A stretch of DNA of 13,219 nt from a bacterium UBA2219 (GCA_002327765.1 DCUH01000026.1:850-14068), one strand, 5' to 3'. Shown: positions 1-8,156, counted from the first letter of the stretch. The notes: generated by a model not told the origin, from the letters alone. Program-made: numbers and translations.

Positions 1-231
1 CGCCCGATCGACCTGCTGCTGTCCGACGTCGTGATGCCCGGGATCACCGGCGGAGAGGTCGCCGCCAGGATCCGCGAGATCCGTCCGGGGACGAAGGTCC
101 TTTTCGTGTCGGGCTACCCGGAGGACGCCATCGGCAGGAAGCGGCTGATCGACGACAGTGTGCCTTTCCTGGGGAAGCCGTTCACGCCGAACGAGCTCCG
201 GAAGAAGATCCGGGAGATCCTGTCCCCCTAG
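1..231 (+). CDS. C-terminal end of a response-regulator receiver domain, probably of a hybrid histidine kinase (partial)
   Basis: The frame is open from the first base and ends at TAG 229-231, giving 76 visible residues; the start lies outside the window. The residues match the second half of a CheY-like receiver domain. The phospho-acceptor Asp is in LLLSDVVMPG (about visible residue 9), the conserved Ser/Thr is in LFVSGY, and the conserved Lys is in the LGKPF motif. The protein ends a few residues after the last helix, with no output domain. That arrangement is typical of the C-terminal receiver of PAS-containing hybrid sensor kinases, though a stand-alone CheY-like regulator is possible. 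Its stop is only three bases from the stop of the convergent zinc-ribbon gene. Confidence 0.85.
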   Translation, partial: RPIDLLLSDVVMPGITGGEVAARIREIRPGTKVLFVSGYPEDAIGRKRLIDDSVPFLGKPFTPNELRKKIREILSP

Positions 232-234
232 AGA

Positions 235-363
235 TCAATCCTCCTCATCGACGATCTCGAACTCCCCCTCGTACTTGCAGAGGGGGCACCTCTCCGGGGT
301 CGCCTCCACGTCCACCTTGAACTCCTGCCCGCATTCGGGGCACAGGACCACCCACTTGCTCAC
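235..363 (-). CDS. 42-residue zinc-ribbon protein
   Basis: This short gene starts at GTG 363-361, six bases downstream of a strong AAAGGAGGAA ribosome-binding site. It ends at TGA 237-235 and has 42 codons. The product has two CxxC pairs, CPEC at residues 8-11 and CPLC at 26-29, spaced as in a single zinc-binding treble or ribbon, followed by an acidic tail (EFEIVDEED). The start codon overlaps the stop of the agmatine deiminase gene as GTGA, so translation is probably coupled and it is the last gene of the five-gene operon. No specific function can be assigned. Similar tiny zinc ribbons occur as nucleic-acid or protein-binding modules, but that is family-level inference. Confidence 0.75.
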   Translation of the reverse strand: MSKWVVLCPECGQEFKVDVEATPERCPLCKYEGEFEIVDEED

Positions 364-1429
364 GGGCCTTCCTCCTTTCGGGACGGTCCGACGGCCGGCT
401 GCTGCTGCGTCAGGCAATGGACCGCGCCAAGCCCCCACACGAGGTCCACGGCGTGTATCCCCGCAACCGCGCGGCCGGGAAATCGCTCGGCCAGGATCCC
501 CAGGGCGACGCGGTCGTTCGGGTCGTTGAACGTGGGGACCAGGACGGCCCCGTTGCAGACGTAGAAGTTGGCGTAGCTCGCGGGGAGGCGCACGCCGTCC
601 ATGTGCAGCGGCGCGGGCATTGGCAGGGGGACGACCTCGAGCCGCGACCCGTCCTCGAGGAGGGCCCCCGAGAGCCGCTCGAGGTTCTCCTCGAGCGGCC
701 GGTGGTTCGCGTCCCGGGCGTTCCTCTCGCGGCACAGGACCACCGTCCCGGGCCCGACGAACCGGCACAGGTCGTCCACGTGGCCGTGGGTGTCGTCCCC
801 GGCGATCCCCTTCCCCAGCCAGATCACGTTGGGCGCCCCCAGGTACTCGCGGAAGACGCCCTCGAGCTCTTCCTTCGCCATCCCGGGGTTGCGCGCCTGG
901 ACCTTCGGGTCGAGCAGGCATTCCTCGGTCGCGATCAGCGTCCCCCGCCCGTTGACGTCGATCGCCCCGCCCTCCAGGACGACCTCCCTCCCCCCCGCCT
1001 CCGGGCGGATCAGGCGCAGCCCCAGCGCCTTCGCGGCCCGCACGGGCACCTTCGCGTCCTTCTTCCAGTCGGGGTACTTCGCCCAGGCGTTGAAGCGAAA
1101 AGCCGCGACGACCGCCTCGGGAACGGGGCGCTCGCGCACGACGAAGACGGGGCCGGAGTCGCGCGTCCAGCCGCGGTCGGTGGGGAACCGGAAGAACTCG
1201 ACCCGGGACAGGTCGACGCCGGCCCGGGACAGCACCCGCCGCGCCTTCGCCTCGTGCGCGGGCGACTCCACGATGATCCGGGCGGTCTCCCCGGGGACGA
1301 TCTTGCGGACCATCTCCCCGAAGACCCACGGCACGGGGGCGAACTTGCCCGGCCAGTCCGAGGCGTTGTGGGGCCAGCCGAGCCAGGTGGCCGTGTGCGG
1401 CTCCCACTCGGCGGGCATCCGGAAGGGGC

Positions 1430-1433
<4 letters not shown>
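360..1433 (-). CDS. aguA: Agmatine deiminase (agmatine iminohydrolase)
   Basis: Hydrolyses agmatine to N-carbamoylputrescine and ammonia in the cytoplasm, the first step of the agmatine route to putrescine. The 357-residue product carries the family landmarks: PAEWEPHTATWLGWPHN near the N-terminus, TRDSGPVFV, EGGAIDVNGRGT with ATEECLL, GDDTHGHVDD, and the C-terminal catalytic-Cys motif AVHCLTQQQP (Cys about 340). The start chosen is GTG 1433-1431. It overlaps the upstream TGA as GTGA and has a GGGGAGGGG purine tract about eight bases upstream. The next in-frame ATG (1418-1416) has no ribosome-binding site. The usual GGGNxHC before the catalytic Cys is GLGAVHC here, a conservative variant. The gene lies directly behind N-carbamoylputrescine amidase, the next enzyme of the pathway, which supports the call. 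Confidence 0.93.
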
Positions 1434-2335
<902 letters not shown>

Positions 2336-2340
2336 TTTTT

Positions 2341-2634
2341 TCAGTTCACCCCGATCTTCCCCGCCGGCTCCTCCGCCGCGCGGATGATCCCGAAGGCCTC
2401 TTCGTATTTCCGCAAGTTCTCCGCGAGGACGGATACCACCCTCTTCACGTGCCCCGGCGAAAGGATGATCCTTGCCGTCACGGAGCCGGCCGGGGGCGCC
2501 ACCATCAGGAAGTCGAGAACGAACTCCTCCCGCGTGTGGGCGACGCTCATGTTGTTCGAGTAGACGCCCCCTTTCAGGTGGTCGGGGAACATCACCTGGA
2601 TCTCCATCTGCTTCTGGCCGCTTTCCATCCTCAT
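2341..2634 (-). CDS. DUF3467 family protein
   Basis: A 97-residue protein resembling the DUF3467 family. The core has the pattern YSNNMSVAHTREEFVLDF, followed by ARIILSPGHVKRVVSVLAENLRKYE split by a turn, and a terminal FGII. No signal peptide or membrane segment is seen, so it is probably cytoplasmic. Family members are small, widespread proteins of unknown function. The start is ATG 2634-2632, preceded by AGGAGG at a three-base spacing. A second ATG at 2628-2626 would give a better nine-base spacing and cannot be excluded. It sits between the FdhD-MobA gene (35 bases upstream) and aguB (5 bases downstream), inside the operon. Confidence 0.8.
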   Translation of the reverse strand: MRMESGQKQMEIQVMFPDHLKGGVYSNNMSVAHTREEFVLDFLMVAPPAGSVTARIILSPGHVKRVVSVLAENLRKYEEAFGIIRAAEEPAGKIGVN

Positions 2635-2669
2635 GCGCCTCCTGGAGCGTTTTTCGGGAAATCCCGGGG

Positions 2670-4079
2670 TCAGCCCAGGGGTGACTCGCCGTCCCGCCGG
2701 AACCGGTAATAGTCCTCCGGGGTGTTGATGTTGCGGAAGGAGGACATGTCGGGGTCGATCGACTCCACCGTGTCCCGCCCGACGCGGTGGACCCGCAGCC
2801 CCTCATGGAAGGAGCACAGCCCCTTGCGCCCGTCCCGGAGCGCCTGCTCGAGGGCGGGCAGCGCGCCCTTGCCGTATACGGCGTACAGCGGCTCCGGCCC
2901 GCTTTCCCCCTCCGGCACGACGACGTCGGCCTCGCCCCCGAAACCGCACAGGTACCGGATGAGCTCCCCCTTGATGTGCGGCATGTCGCAGGCGACGACG
3001 AAGACCCGGTCGGTGTCGCTATGGAAGAGGGCGGAATGGATCCCGGCGAGGGCCCCCATCCCGGGGAACAGGTCCGGGACGAGGCGGCACGGCATGAAGT
3101 CGTACTGCCCCGGCTCGGAGCCCACGACGATCACCTCCTCGAACAGCTCCGCCATCTTCCGGTGGATCGCCTCGATGAACCGCCCGCCCCGGTACGGCAA
3201 CAGCGCCTTGTCGCACCCCATGCGGCTGGACGGACCGCCGGACAGTATCGCGCCGGTGACCCCCGCGATCTTCCCCGACGGCCAGGCGGCCGAGATCCGT
3301 TCGGGATTGGAATAGACGTTGAAACGCTCCCCGCGGACGCAGCCGACGAGGGTGATCCCGAGCTCCCCGCAGATCCGGATGGCGGGGTCCGTCGGAACGG
3401 CGCGCGATATGACCGTGGACACCCCGAGGATCGCCGCCTTCGCCGCCATCCCGGAGGAGACCCGCCCGGAGGTCGCCAGGATCCTTCCGGAGAGGTCGAT
3501 CCCCTTCAGCAGCGCCTCCCCGGCGATCCGGTCGACCGCGTTGTGGCGGCCGATGTCCTCGGCGAACAGAAGCAGCCGTTCCCCGTCCCCCGCGGCGGCC
3601 CGGTGCATCCCCGTCTCCCGGCACCCTTCCTCCGACCGGGCCAGGAGCCCCATGGTCCCGATCACGCTTTCCGGCCGGAAGAACGGACCGGCCCCCGGAA
3701 GCCGGACACCGGGCGGGAACGCCTCCGGCGGCGGGAGGTCGACCTCCCCCCCGAGCACCCGGAGCGGGACGGGGGAAGGGCGTTCCGGGACCTCGCCCCG
3801 GACCCGCACGCTCACGGAGCCCTGCCGCTCGCTGACCGTCAGGGATAGCAGGTCGGCCGGCGTACGGACCACCCCCTGGAGGCGGAGGAACCCGGCAACG
3901 AGGTAATGGAGGTCGTGAGGCGAGGCTACCAGGGTCGCGAAGGGCGCCCCGTTCACCGAGAGGACGACGGAGAGCTCCGGTATCGGCGTGTGGACGACGG
4001 GAACCAGTCGGCGCCCGTCGTACCGCAGTACCGTCGGCTCGCCGCGTCCCTTCCGGTCGTCGCCCGGGAGTTTCGCCAT
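2670..4079 (-). CDS. FdhD-MobA fusion: formate dehydrogenase sulfurtransferase-like domain joined to molybdenum cofactor guanylyltransferase
   Basis: One uninterrupted 469-residue frame carries two maturation activities. Residues 1 to about 265 are FdhD-like: an N-terminal strand region, EDIGRHNAVDR (174-184), TSGRVSSGM (203-211), the PTDPAIR region and RFNVYSNPERIS (252-263). FdhD passes sulfur to the molybdenum cofactor of formate dehydrogenases. Residues about 271-469 are MobA: the GTP-binding loop ILSGGPSSRMGCDKALL (278-294), DLFPGMGALAGI (336-347), ACDMP (363-367) and INTPEDYY (451-458). MobA attaches GMP to molybdopterin. There is no stop or internal start at the junction near 3270. The canonical CGxCG of FdhD is not visible between residues 110 and 150; the nearest cysteine is C153. 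The start ATG 4079-4077 has an in-frame TGA two codons upstream and no ribosome-binding site, which suggests a leaderless message. First gene of the five-gene operon. Confidence 0.9.
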   Translation of the reverse strand: MAKLPGDDRKGRGEPTVLRYDGRRLVPVVHTPIPELSVVLSVNGAPFATLVASPHDLHYLVAGFLRLQGVVRTPADLLSLTVSERQGSVSVRVRGEVPERPSPVPLRVLGGEVDLPPPEAFPPGVRLPGAGPFFRPESVIGTMGLLARSEEGCRETGMHRAAAGDGERLLLFAEDIGRHNAVDRIAGEALLKGIDLSGRILATSGRVSSGMAAKAAILGVSTVISRAVPTDPAIRICGELGITLVGCVRGERFNVYSNPERISAAWPSGKIAGVTGAILSGGPSSRMGCDKALLPYRGGRFIEAIHRKMAELFEEVIVVGSEPGQYDFMPCRLVPDLFPGMGALAGIHSALFHSDTDRVFVVACDMPHIKGELIRYLCGFGGEADVVVPEGESGPEPLYAVYGKGALPALEQALRDGRKGLCSFHEGLRVHRVGRDTVESIDPDMSSFRNINTPEDYYRFRRDGESPLG

Positions 4080-4095
4080 ATATCATTTATATCAT
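4077..4095 (-). promoter_or_regulatory. Extended -10 promoter placing the start of transcription at the fdhD-mobA start codon
   Basis: Reading the minus strand, TG at 4094-4093, one base, then TATAAA at 4091-4086 form an extended -10 element. The ATG begins six bases later, at 4079, where transcription would be expected to start. No -35-like hexamer stands at 16-18 bases upstream and there is no ribosome-binding site. The sequence contains the 8-mer ATGATATA twice in tandem, separated by one base (4095-4088 and 4086-4079). It is an AT-rich island in an otherwise very GC-rich region, in the short gap between divergent genes. Confidence 0.5.
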
Positions 4096-4143
4096 GCCGG
4101 CACCCCCCTCGAGGTATTGCGGAATTCGCCCGAAGGCCTCTAA

Positions 4144-5187
4144 ATGATGGGTATGTACGGAGAAGCGAAGGGCATGCCGCGCGGGCGCGGCCCGTCGGAG
4201 ACGTGGCGCCGCCTGGCCGACGGCTGTCTCCGGTGGGAAGGATTGCGCGCGCGGGCCGGGATCCTGGAGGGGATCCGGCGCTTCTTCCGCGACCGGGGTT
4301 TCCTCGAAGTCGACCCGCCGATCGCGTCCCCCTTCCCGAACATCGACCCCAACGTCTTCCCGGTGCGGATCGAGGACGCCGCGGGGAACGGCGCCCGGTT
4401 CTACCTGCACACCTCCCCGGAACTCGCGATGAAGAAGCTGCTCGCCGCGGGGTCCGGCGACATCTTCTTCCTCGGGAAGGTGTTCCGGGACCGGGAAGGG
4501 TCCCCGCTCCACTCCCCCGAGTTCACCATGCTCGAATGGTACCGGCTCGGCCCCGTGGAAGGCGTGATGGACGACGTGGAGGAGCTGGTGCGGTGCCTGG
4601 CGTTGGAAACGGGCGGCCGGCGGGCCCTCTCCCATGGGGGGAGGGAGATCCCCCTCGACCGGCCCTGGGAGCGCCGCGGGCTGTCCGACGCCTTCCGCGA
4701 GCTGCTCGGCGCGGAGATGACGGACGCGGAAGGGCTGCGGGCCGGGCTTTCCCGACTGGGTTCGCGCCCCGGGCCCGGGGAGTCGTGGGAGGACCTGTTC
4801 TTCCGCGCCTGCATCGAGGCGATCGAGCCCGACGCGGCGAGGCGGGGGGCGTGCTTCGTGACCGGGTTCCCGGCGGCGCTGGGAGCGATGGCGCGGCGGC
4901 GCGACTCGGACCCGGAGGTCGCGGAGCGGTTCGAGGGGTACCTCGGCGGGATCGAGCTCGTGAACGGCTACGGGGAGCTGACCGACCCGCAGGAGCAGGA
5001 AGCCCGCCTCTCGGAGCTCGCGGAGCGCCACTTCCGGGCTACGGGCGAGCGACTTCCAGTGGACCCCGGATTCATCGACGCGCTGCGCCACGGCCTCCCG
5101 CCCTGCTCCGGCGCGGCGCTGGGCGTCGACCGGCTCGTCATGCTCCTCCTCGGCAACGACGACATCGCGGACGGGATGTACCGGTGA
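4144..5187 (+). CDS. epmA: EF-P--(R)-beta-lysine ligase-like protein (truncated class II lysyl-tRNA synthetase paralogue)
   Basis: EpmA activates (R)-beta-lysine and joins it to a lysine of elongation factor P, helping ribosomes pass polyproline stretches. The 347-residue protein is a class II synthetase catalytic core without the N-terminal anticodon-binding domain of LysRS. It has the TSPELAMKKLLAAG segment (90-103), motif 2 FRDREGSPLHSPEFTMLEWYR split around residues 114-134, IELVNGYGELTDPQEQ, and motif 3 SGAALGVDRLVML near the C-terminus. These segments closely match E. coli EpmA as I recall it. ATG 4144 has GAAGG seven bases upstream; alternative in-frame ATGs are at 4153 and 4174. The partner genes epmB and efp are not in the window. 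Its TGA overlaps the GTG of the next gene. Confidence 0.87.
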   Translation: MMGMYGEAKGMPRGRGPSETWRRLADGCLRWEGLRARAGILEGIRRFFRDRGFLEVDPPIASPFPNIDPNVFPVRIEDAAGNGARFYLHTSPELAMKKLLAAGSGDIFFLGKVFRDREGSPLHSPEFTMLEWYRLGPVEGVMDDVEELVRCLALETGGRRALSHGGREIPLDRPWERRGLSDAFRELLGAEMTDAEGLRAGLSRLGSRPGPGESWEDLFFRACIEAIEPDAARRGACFVTGFPAALGAMARRRDSDPEVAERFEGYLGGIELVNGYGELTDPQEQEARLSELAERHFRATGERLPVDPGFIDALRHGLPPCSGAALGVDRLVMLLLGNDDIADGMYR

Positions 5188-6353
5188 GCTCCCCCGGGTT
5201 CCTCGTCTTCCTGCTCTCCCTCGGGCATTTCTGCACCGACTTCATCCAGGGGGCGCTGCCGGCCCTCCTGCCGTTCCTGAAGGACCGGTTCGACCTGTCG
5301 TACGCCGTCGCCGGGATGCTGCTGATGGCGGCCCACCTGACCTCCTCGGTCGTCCAGCCGTTCTTCGGATACTTCACCGATCGCCGGCCGTTCCCGCTCC
5401 TCCTGCCGATGGGGCTGCTGGTCTCGGCGGCGGGGCTGGCGCTGGTCCCCTTCTCCCCCTCCATGCCGTGGCTTCTGGCCTTCGTCGTGTTCATGGGGCT
5501 GGGGACGGCCGCGTACCACCCCGAGGGGTTCAAGGCGACGGCCTGCATCGTCTCGGAAAAGCGGGCCACGGGGATGTCCCTTTTCTCCCTGGGCGGGAAC
5601 ATCGGGATCGCGCTCGGCGGGCCCGCGGCGATCTGGCTCGTCTCCCGGCACGGGCTGCACGGGTCGACGGCCGTCATCCTGCCCGCCGTCGCGGCGGCGG
5701 TCCTCTTCCTCCAGGCGCTCCCGGCCATCCGGCGGCGGGTGGACGACGCCGCGGCGTCCGAGCGGCGGACCTCCGCGGCGATGCCGGAACGCCCCTGGTA
5801 CACCGTCTCCCTGCTCCTGCTGATCGTCGTCCTGCGCTCGTGGACCCACCTCGGGCTGTCCACGTACATCCCGTTCATCTACCGGGCGGAGCTGGCAAGC
5901 GACCCGGGGTACGTCGCAACCCTCCTCCTCGCCTTCCTCGGCGCGGGGACGGTGGGGACCGTGATCGGCGGGCCGCTGGCGGACCGGGTCGGGCACCGCC
6001 GGTTCCTTTTCATCTCGACGGCGATCACGATCCCCCTCATTTACCTGTTCCTGCATTCCTCGGGATGGGCGGTTTTCGCCACGGCCGCCCTGACGGGCGG
6101 GGCGATCATCTCCACCTTCTCCGTCTCCATCGTGATGGCCCAGGAGCTGTTCCCCAGGCGACTGGCCACGGCCTCGGGCGCCGTCGCGGGGTTCGCCATC
6201 GGGACCGGCGGGATCGGGGTGACGCTGCTGGGGGCGGTGGCCGACCGGCACGGGATCCCGGCCGCGATGCTCCTCGTCAACGTGTTCCCCGCCGCCGGGG
6301 CGCTACTCGCGCTGCTCCTCCCGATCCCGTGGAAGTCCTCCCGTCCATCTTGA
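5184..6353 (+). CDS. MFS transporter, fosmidomycin-resistance (Fsr) type
   Basis: A 389-residue hydrophobic protein with about twelve predicted membrane segments, the usual length for the family. The N-terminus LSLGHFCTDFIQGALPALLPF and the following LTSSVVQPFFGYFTDR stretch, each allowing for family variation, are characteristic of Fsr-type exporters. The LADRVGHRR segment in the second half is the MFS loop motif. A hydrophilic linker (about residues 180-200, rich in Arg, Ala and Glu) divides the two six-helix halves. It probably exports a small molecule by proton antiport; fosmidomycin itself is not implied. GTG 5184-5186 is chosen because it overlaps the epmA stop as GTGA and the hydrophobic N-terminus starts right behind it. 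Confidence 0.87.
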   Translation: MSSPGFLVFLLSLGHFCTDFIQGALPALLPFLKDRFDLSYAVAGMLLMAAHLTSSVVQPFFGYFTDRRPFPLLLPMGLLVSAAGLALVPFSPSMPWLLAFVVFMGLGTAAYHPEGFKATACIVSEKRATGMSLFSLGGNIGIALGGPAAIWLVSRHGLHGSTAVILPAVAAAVLFLQALPAIRRRVDDAAASERRTSAAMPERPWYTVSLLLLIVVLRSWTHLGLSTYIPFIYRAELASDPGYVATLLLAFLGAGTVGTVIGGPLADRVGHRRFLFISTAITIPLIYLFLHSSGWAVFATAALTGGAIISTFSVSIVMAQELFPRRLATASGAVAGFAIGTGGIGVTLLGAVADRHGIPAAMLLVNVFPAAGALLALLLPIPWKSSRPS

Positions 6354-6379
6354 CACCCCCCGAGGGCGGCCCATACGAT
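6350..6379 (+). promoter_or_regulatory. Sigma-70-type promoter for the TolC-family gene
   Basis: A perfect TTGACA -35 stands at 6350-6355, overlapping the MFS stop codon. An 18-base spacer follows, then TACGAT at 6374-6379 (4 of 6 matches to the -10 consensus). Transcription would start near 6386, giving a short leader of about 12 bases that still includes the GGAGG ribosome-binding site at 6388-6392. This suggests the outer-membrane gene can be expressed independently of epmA and the MFS gene. Confidence 0.5.
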
Positions 6380-6397
6380 GGGACGCTGGAGGTCACC

Positions 6398-7717
6398 GTG
6401 ATCCGACGCGTCCCGGCCGTACTCGCCCTGACTCTGCTCGCGCTGCTCGCGCTGCTCGCCGCCGCCGCGTCCGCGGCGGCGCAGGACAACGCGGCCCTCC
6501 CGCCCGCCGGGAGCGCGCAGGCCCCCGTCATCTGGACCCTCTCCGACGTCGTAGACGTCGCCCTGAAGAACCACCCGCTGATCAAGCAGGCCGAGGCGGA
6601 CGTCGCCGCGGCCGTGGCGAGGAAGGGGCAGGCGCGTTCCGCCTGGTACCCCGACGTGAGCCTCTCCACCGGCTACAGCCGCTACCGGGCCTATTCCTCA
6701 TCGACGAAGCTCAGCACCACCACGGAAAACGATTTCCTCCGCGGCGACCTCGGCTGGACGCTGTACGATTTCGGGCGCACCGGGGCCGCGGTGGACCGTG
6801 CGGACGCGCTGGCCGCCTTGAGCCGCGAGAACGCCGCGACGACGCGGGAAGACGTGGTCTTCGACGCGAAGGTCGCCTTCTACAACGTCCTGCGGGCGGA
6901 GAACACCCTGGAGTTCCAGCAGAGGAACGTCGGGCAGAGGGAAACGCTCCTGCGGCAGGCGCAGGCCTTCTACGAGACCGGCGTCCGGGCCCGGATCGAC
7001 TTCGTCCGCGCCGAGGCGAACCTGTACGACTCCCGCGCCCTGCTGGGGCAGGCCCGCAACGAGCTGCGCGTGGCGCGGATCATCCTCCTCCAGCGGATGG
7101 GGCTCGACATCTCCAGCGAGTTCATCCTGCGCGGGGATTTCGACGAGTCGGTGCTTCCCGGCTCGCTTCCGGAGTGGATCGAGGAGGCGCACAGGAACCG
7201 GCCGGAGCTGCGCGCGCTGCTGGAGAAGGAGCGCGGCGCCGCGGAATCGCTGCGGCTGGCCCGGGCCGGCTACCGCCCGTACATCGAGGGCGGCGCGGGG
7301 TACGGGTACGCGGCGGACGACTTCCCCCTCAAGCAGAACTACTCGGTCGGCGTGACGCTGAGCCAGCCGGTCTTCTCGGGCTTCCTCACGCGCGAGCAGG
7401 TCAGAGAGGCCGAGGCGACGCTCTCCTCCGTGCGGCACGAGATCACCGAGATGCGGCGGCGGGTGCGCCTCGAGGTGGAGCGGTCCGCCTACAGCGTGCA
7501 GGAGGCGGGGGAGCGGCTGGCGGCCCGGCGGAAGCAGCGGGAGGCGGCCGAGGAGAACCTGCGGCTCGCCACGGCCCGGTACGAGGTCGGCGCGGGGGAC
7601 ATCATCGAGATGACCGACGCCCAGACGCAGATGGTCAGCGCCGACACGGAAACCGTCAACTCCGCCTTCGACTACGCGGTGTCCAAGGCCTCGCTGCTGC
7701 GGGCGATGGGGCGCTGA
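6398..7717 (+). CDS. TolC-family outer membrane efflux protein
   Basis: A 439-residue protein with an N-terminal signal peptide (a Leu/Ala-rich core ending near ASAAAQ, about residue 28) and two outer-membrane-efflux-protein repeats. The first repeat begins at WTLSDVVDVALKNHP and includes YSRYRAY and LGWTLYDFGRT. The second includes AEATLSS, RRRVRLEVERSAY and the C-terminal LATARYEVGAGDIIEMTDAQ. Such proteins form trimeric channels through the outer membrane and periplasm. The start is GTG 6398, with GGAGG five bases upstream. No membrane-fusion protein or RND pump accompanies it; the adjacent MFS exporter is the only possible inner-membrane partner seen. It converges on the thioesterase gene with 19 bases between the stops. 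Confidence 0.92.
   Translation: MIRRVPAVLALTLLALLALLAAAASAAAQDNAALPPAGSAQAPVIWTLSDVVDVALKNHPLIKQAEADVAAAVARKGQARSAWYPDVSLSTGYSRYRAYSSSTKLSTTTENDFLRGDLGWTLYDFGRTGAAVDRADALAALSRENAATTREDVVFDAKVAFYNVLRAENTLEFQQRNVGQRETLLRQAQAFYETGVRARIDFVRAEANLYDSRALLGQARNELRVARIILLQRMGLDISSEFILRGDFDESVLPGSLPEWIEEAHRNRPELRALLEKERGAAESLRLARAGYRPYIEGGAGYGYAADDFPLKQNYSVGVTLSQPVFSGFLTREQVREAEATLSSVRHEITEMRRRVRLEVERSAYSVQEAGERLAARRKQREAAEENLRLATARYEVGAGDIIEMTDAQTQMVSADTETVNSAFDYAVSKASLLRAMGR
6434..6481 (+). repeat. Short tandem repeat and perfect GC hairpin within the tolC signal-peptide coding region
   Basis: Three 9-base copies of CTGCTCGC(G/C) run from 6434 to 6460 and encode repeated Leu-Leu-Ala. Immediately behind is an inverted repeat with 10-base arms, 6460-6469 and 6472-6481, separated by two bases. 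It encodes the Ala-rich end of the signal peptide. Both are partly a consequence of GC-rich coding for Leu/Ala. Confidence 0.6.
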
Positions 7718-7751
7718 AAAAAACCGGGCGACCCCGTCAGGCGCCCTTCTT
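7717..7751. terminator. Probable bidirectional terminator between convergent tolC and thioesterase genes
   Basis: The inverted repeat GGGCG (7726-7730) and CGCCC (7742-7746) flanks an 11-base loop, with a possible inner GAC/GTC stem. On the minus strand it is followed, after GG, by seven T residues (7723-7717). On the plus strand it is followed by TTCTT. The hairpin overlaps the last codons and stop of the thioesterase gene. The stem is short, so the call is moderate. Confidence 0.5.
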
Positions 7752-8156
7752 CCCTCCGCCGGCGAGCGCCTCGCGCGTCACGGGCAGCGCCGTCGAGATC
7801 CCCCGGGCCAGCAGCTTCCCCTCCGCGGTCGTCACGGTGAGCTCGCACACCACCTGCTGCCGCCCCTTGTGGATGACGCGCGACTCGCCGACCAGCGTCT
7901 CCCCCGGCTTCGCGGCGCGGATGATGTTGAAACCCCAGTTGACGCCGGTGGCGTCGGACTCGGCGTTCACCGACAGGGCGAAGGCGGCGTCGGCGATCGC
8001 GAACGTCAGCACGCCGTGGCCGATGTTGTGGGCGTTGAGGAACCGCTCCTCGACGACCACGGACAGCTTCGCGTAGCCGGCGCGCGCCTCGATCAGCTTC
8101 ATCCCGAAATCCTGCATCAGCCGGTCGCCCCGGTAGATCTCCTGTACGCGGTCCAT
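7737..8156 (-). CDS. PaaI-type hotdog-fold acyl-CoA thioesterase
   Basis: A 139-residue single hotdog-fold protein. The helix motif NAHNIGHGVLTFAIADAAFA (residues 41-60) carries the conserved His and Gly and Asp56, as in PaaI/4HBT-like thioesterases that hydrolyse aryl- or acyl-CoA esters. FNIIRAAKPGETL and the VVCELTVTTAEGKLLARG strand pair complete the fold. The acyl substrate cannot be told from sequence. ATG 8156-8154 shares its A with the TGA of the carbonic-anhydrase-like gene. GTG 8159-8157, which would give a GTGA overlap, is an alternative start. A GGGGGGAGGGG tract lies just upstream. Last gene of the four-gene operon. Confidence 0.88.
   Translation of the reverse strand: MDRVQEIYRGDRLMQDFGMKLIEARAGYAKLSVVVEERFLNAHNIGHGVLTFAIADAAFALSVNAESDATGVNWGFNIIRAAKPGETLVGESRVIHKGRQQVVCELTVTTAEGKLLARGISTALPVTREALAGGGKKGA

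Noticed and set aside
231..258. Inverted repeat GAGATC/GATCTC at the convergent end of the receiver and zinc-ribbon genes
   Set aside because: Six-base arms with a 16-base loop and no T-run; too weak to call a terminator.
3230..3300. Possibility that FdhD and MobA are two separate overlapping genes
   Set aside because: There is no stop codon, no ATG/GTG/TTG start with a ribosome-binding site and no overlap signal at the junction; the frame is continuous.
4117..4145. TTGCGG and CTAAAT as a plus-strand promoter for epmA
   Set aside because: The -10 matches only about 3 of 6 bases; the signal is too weak to list.
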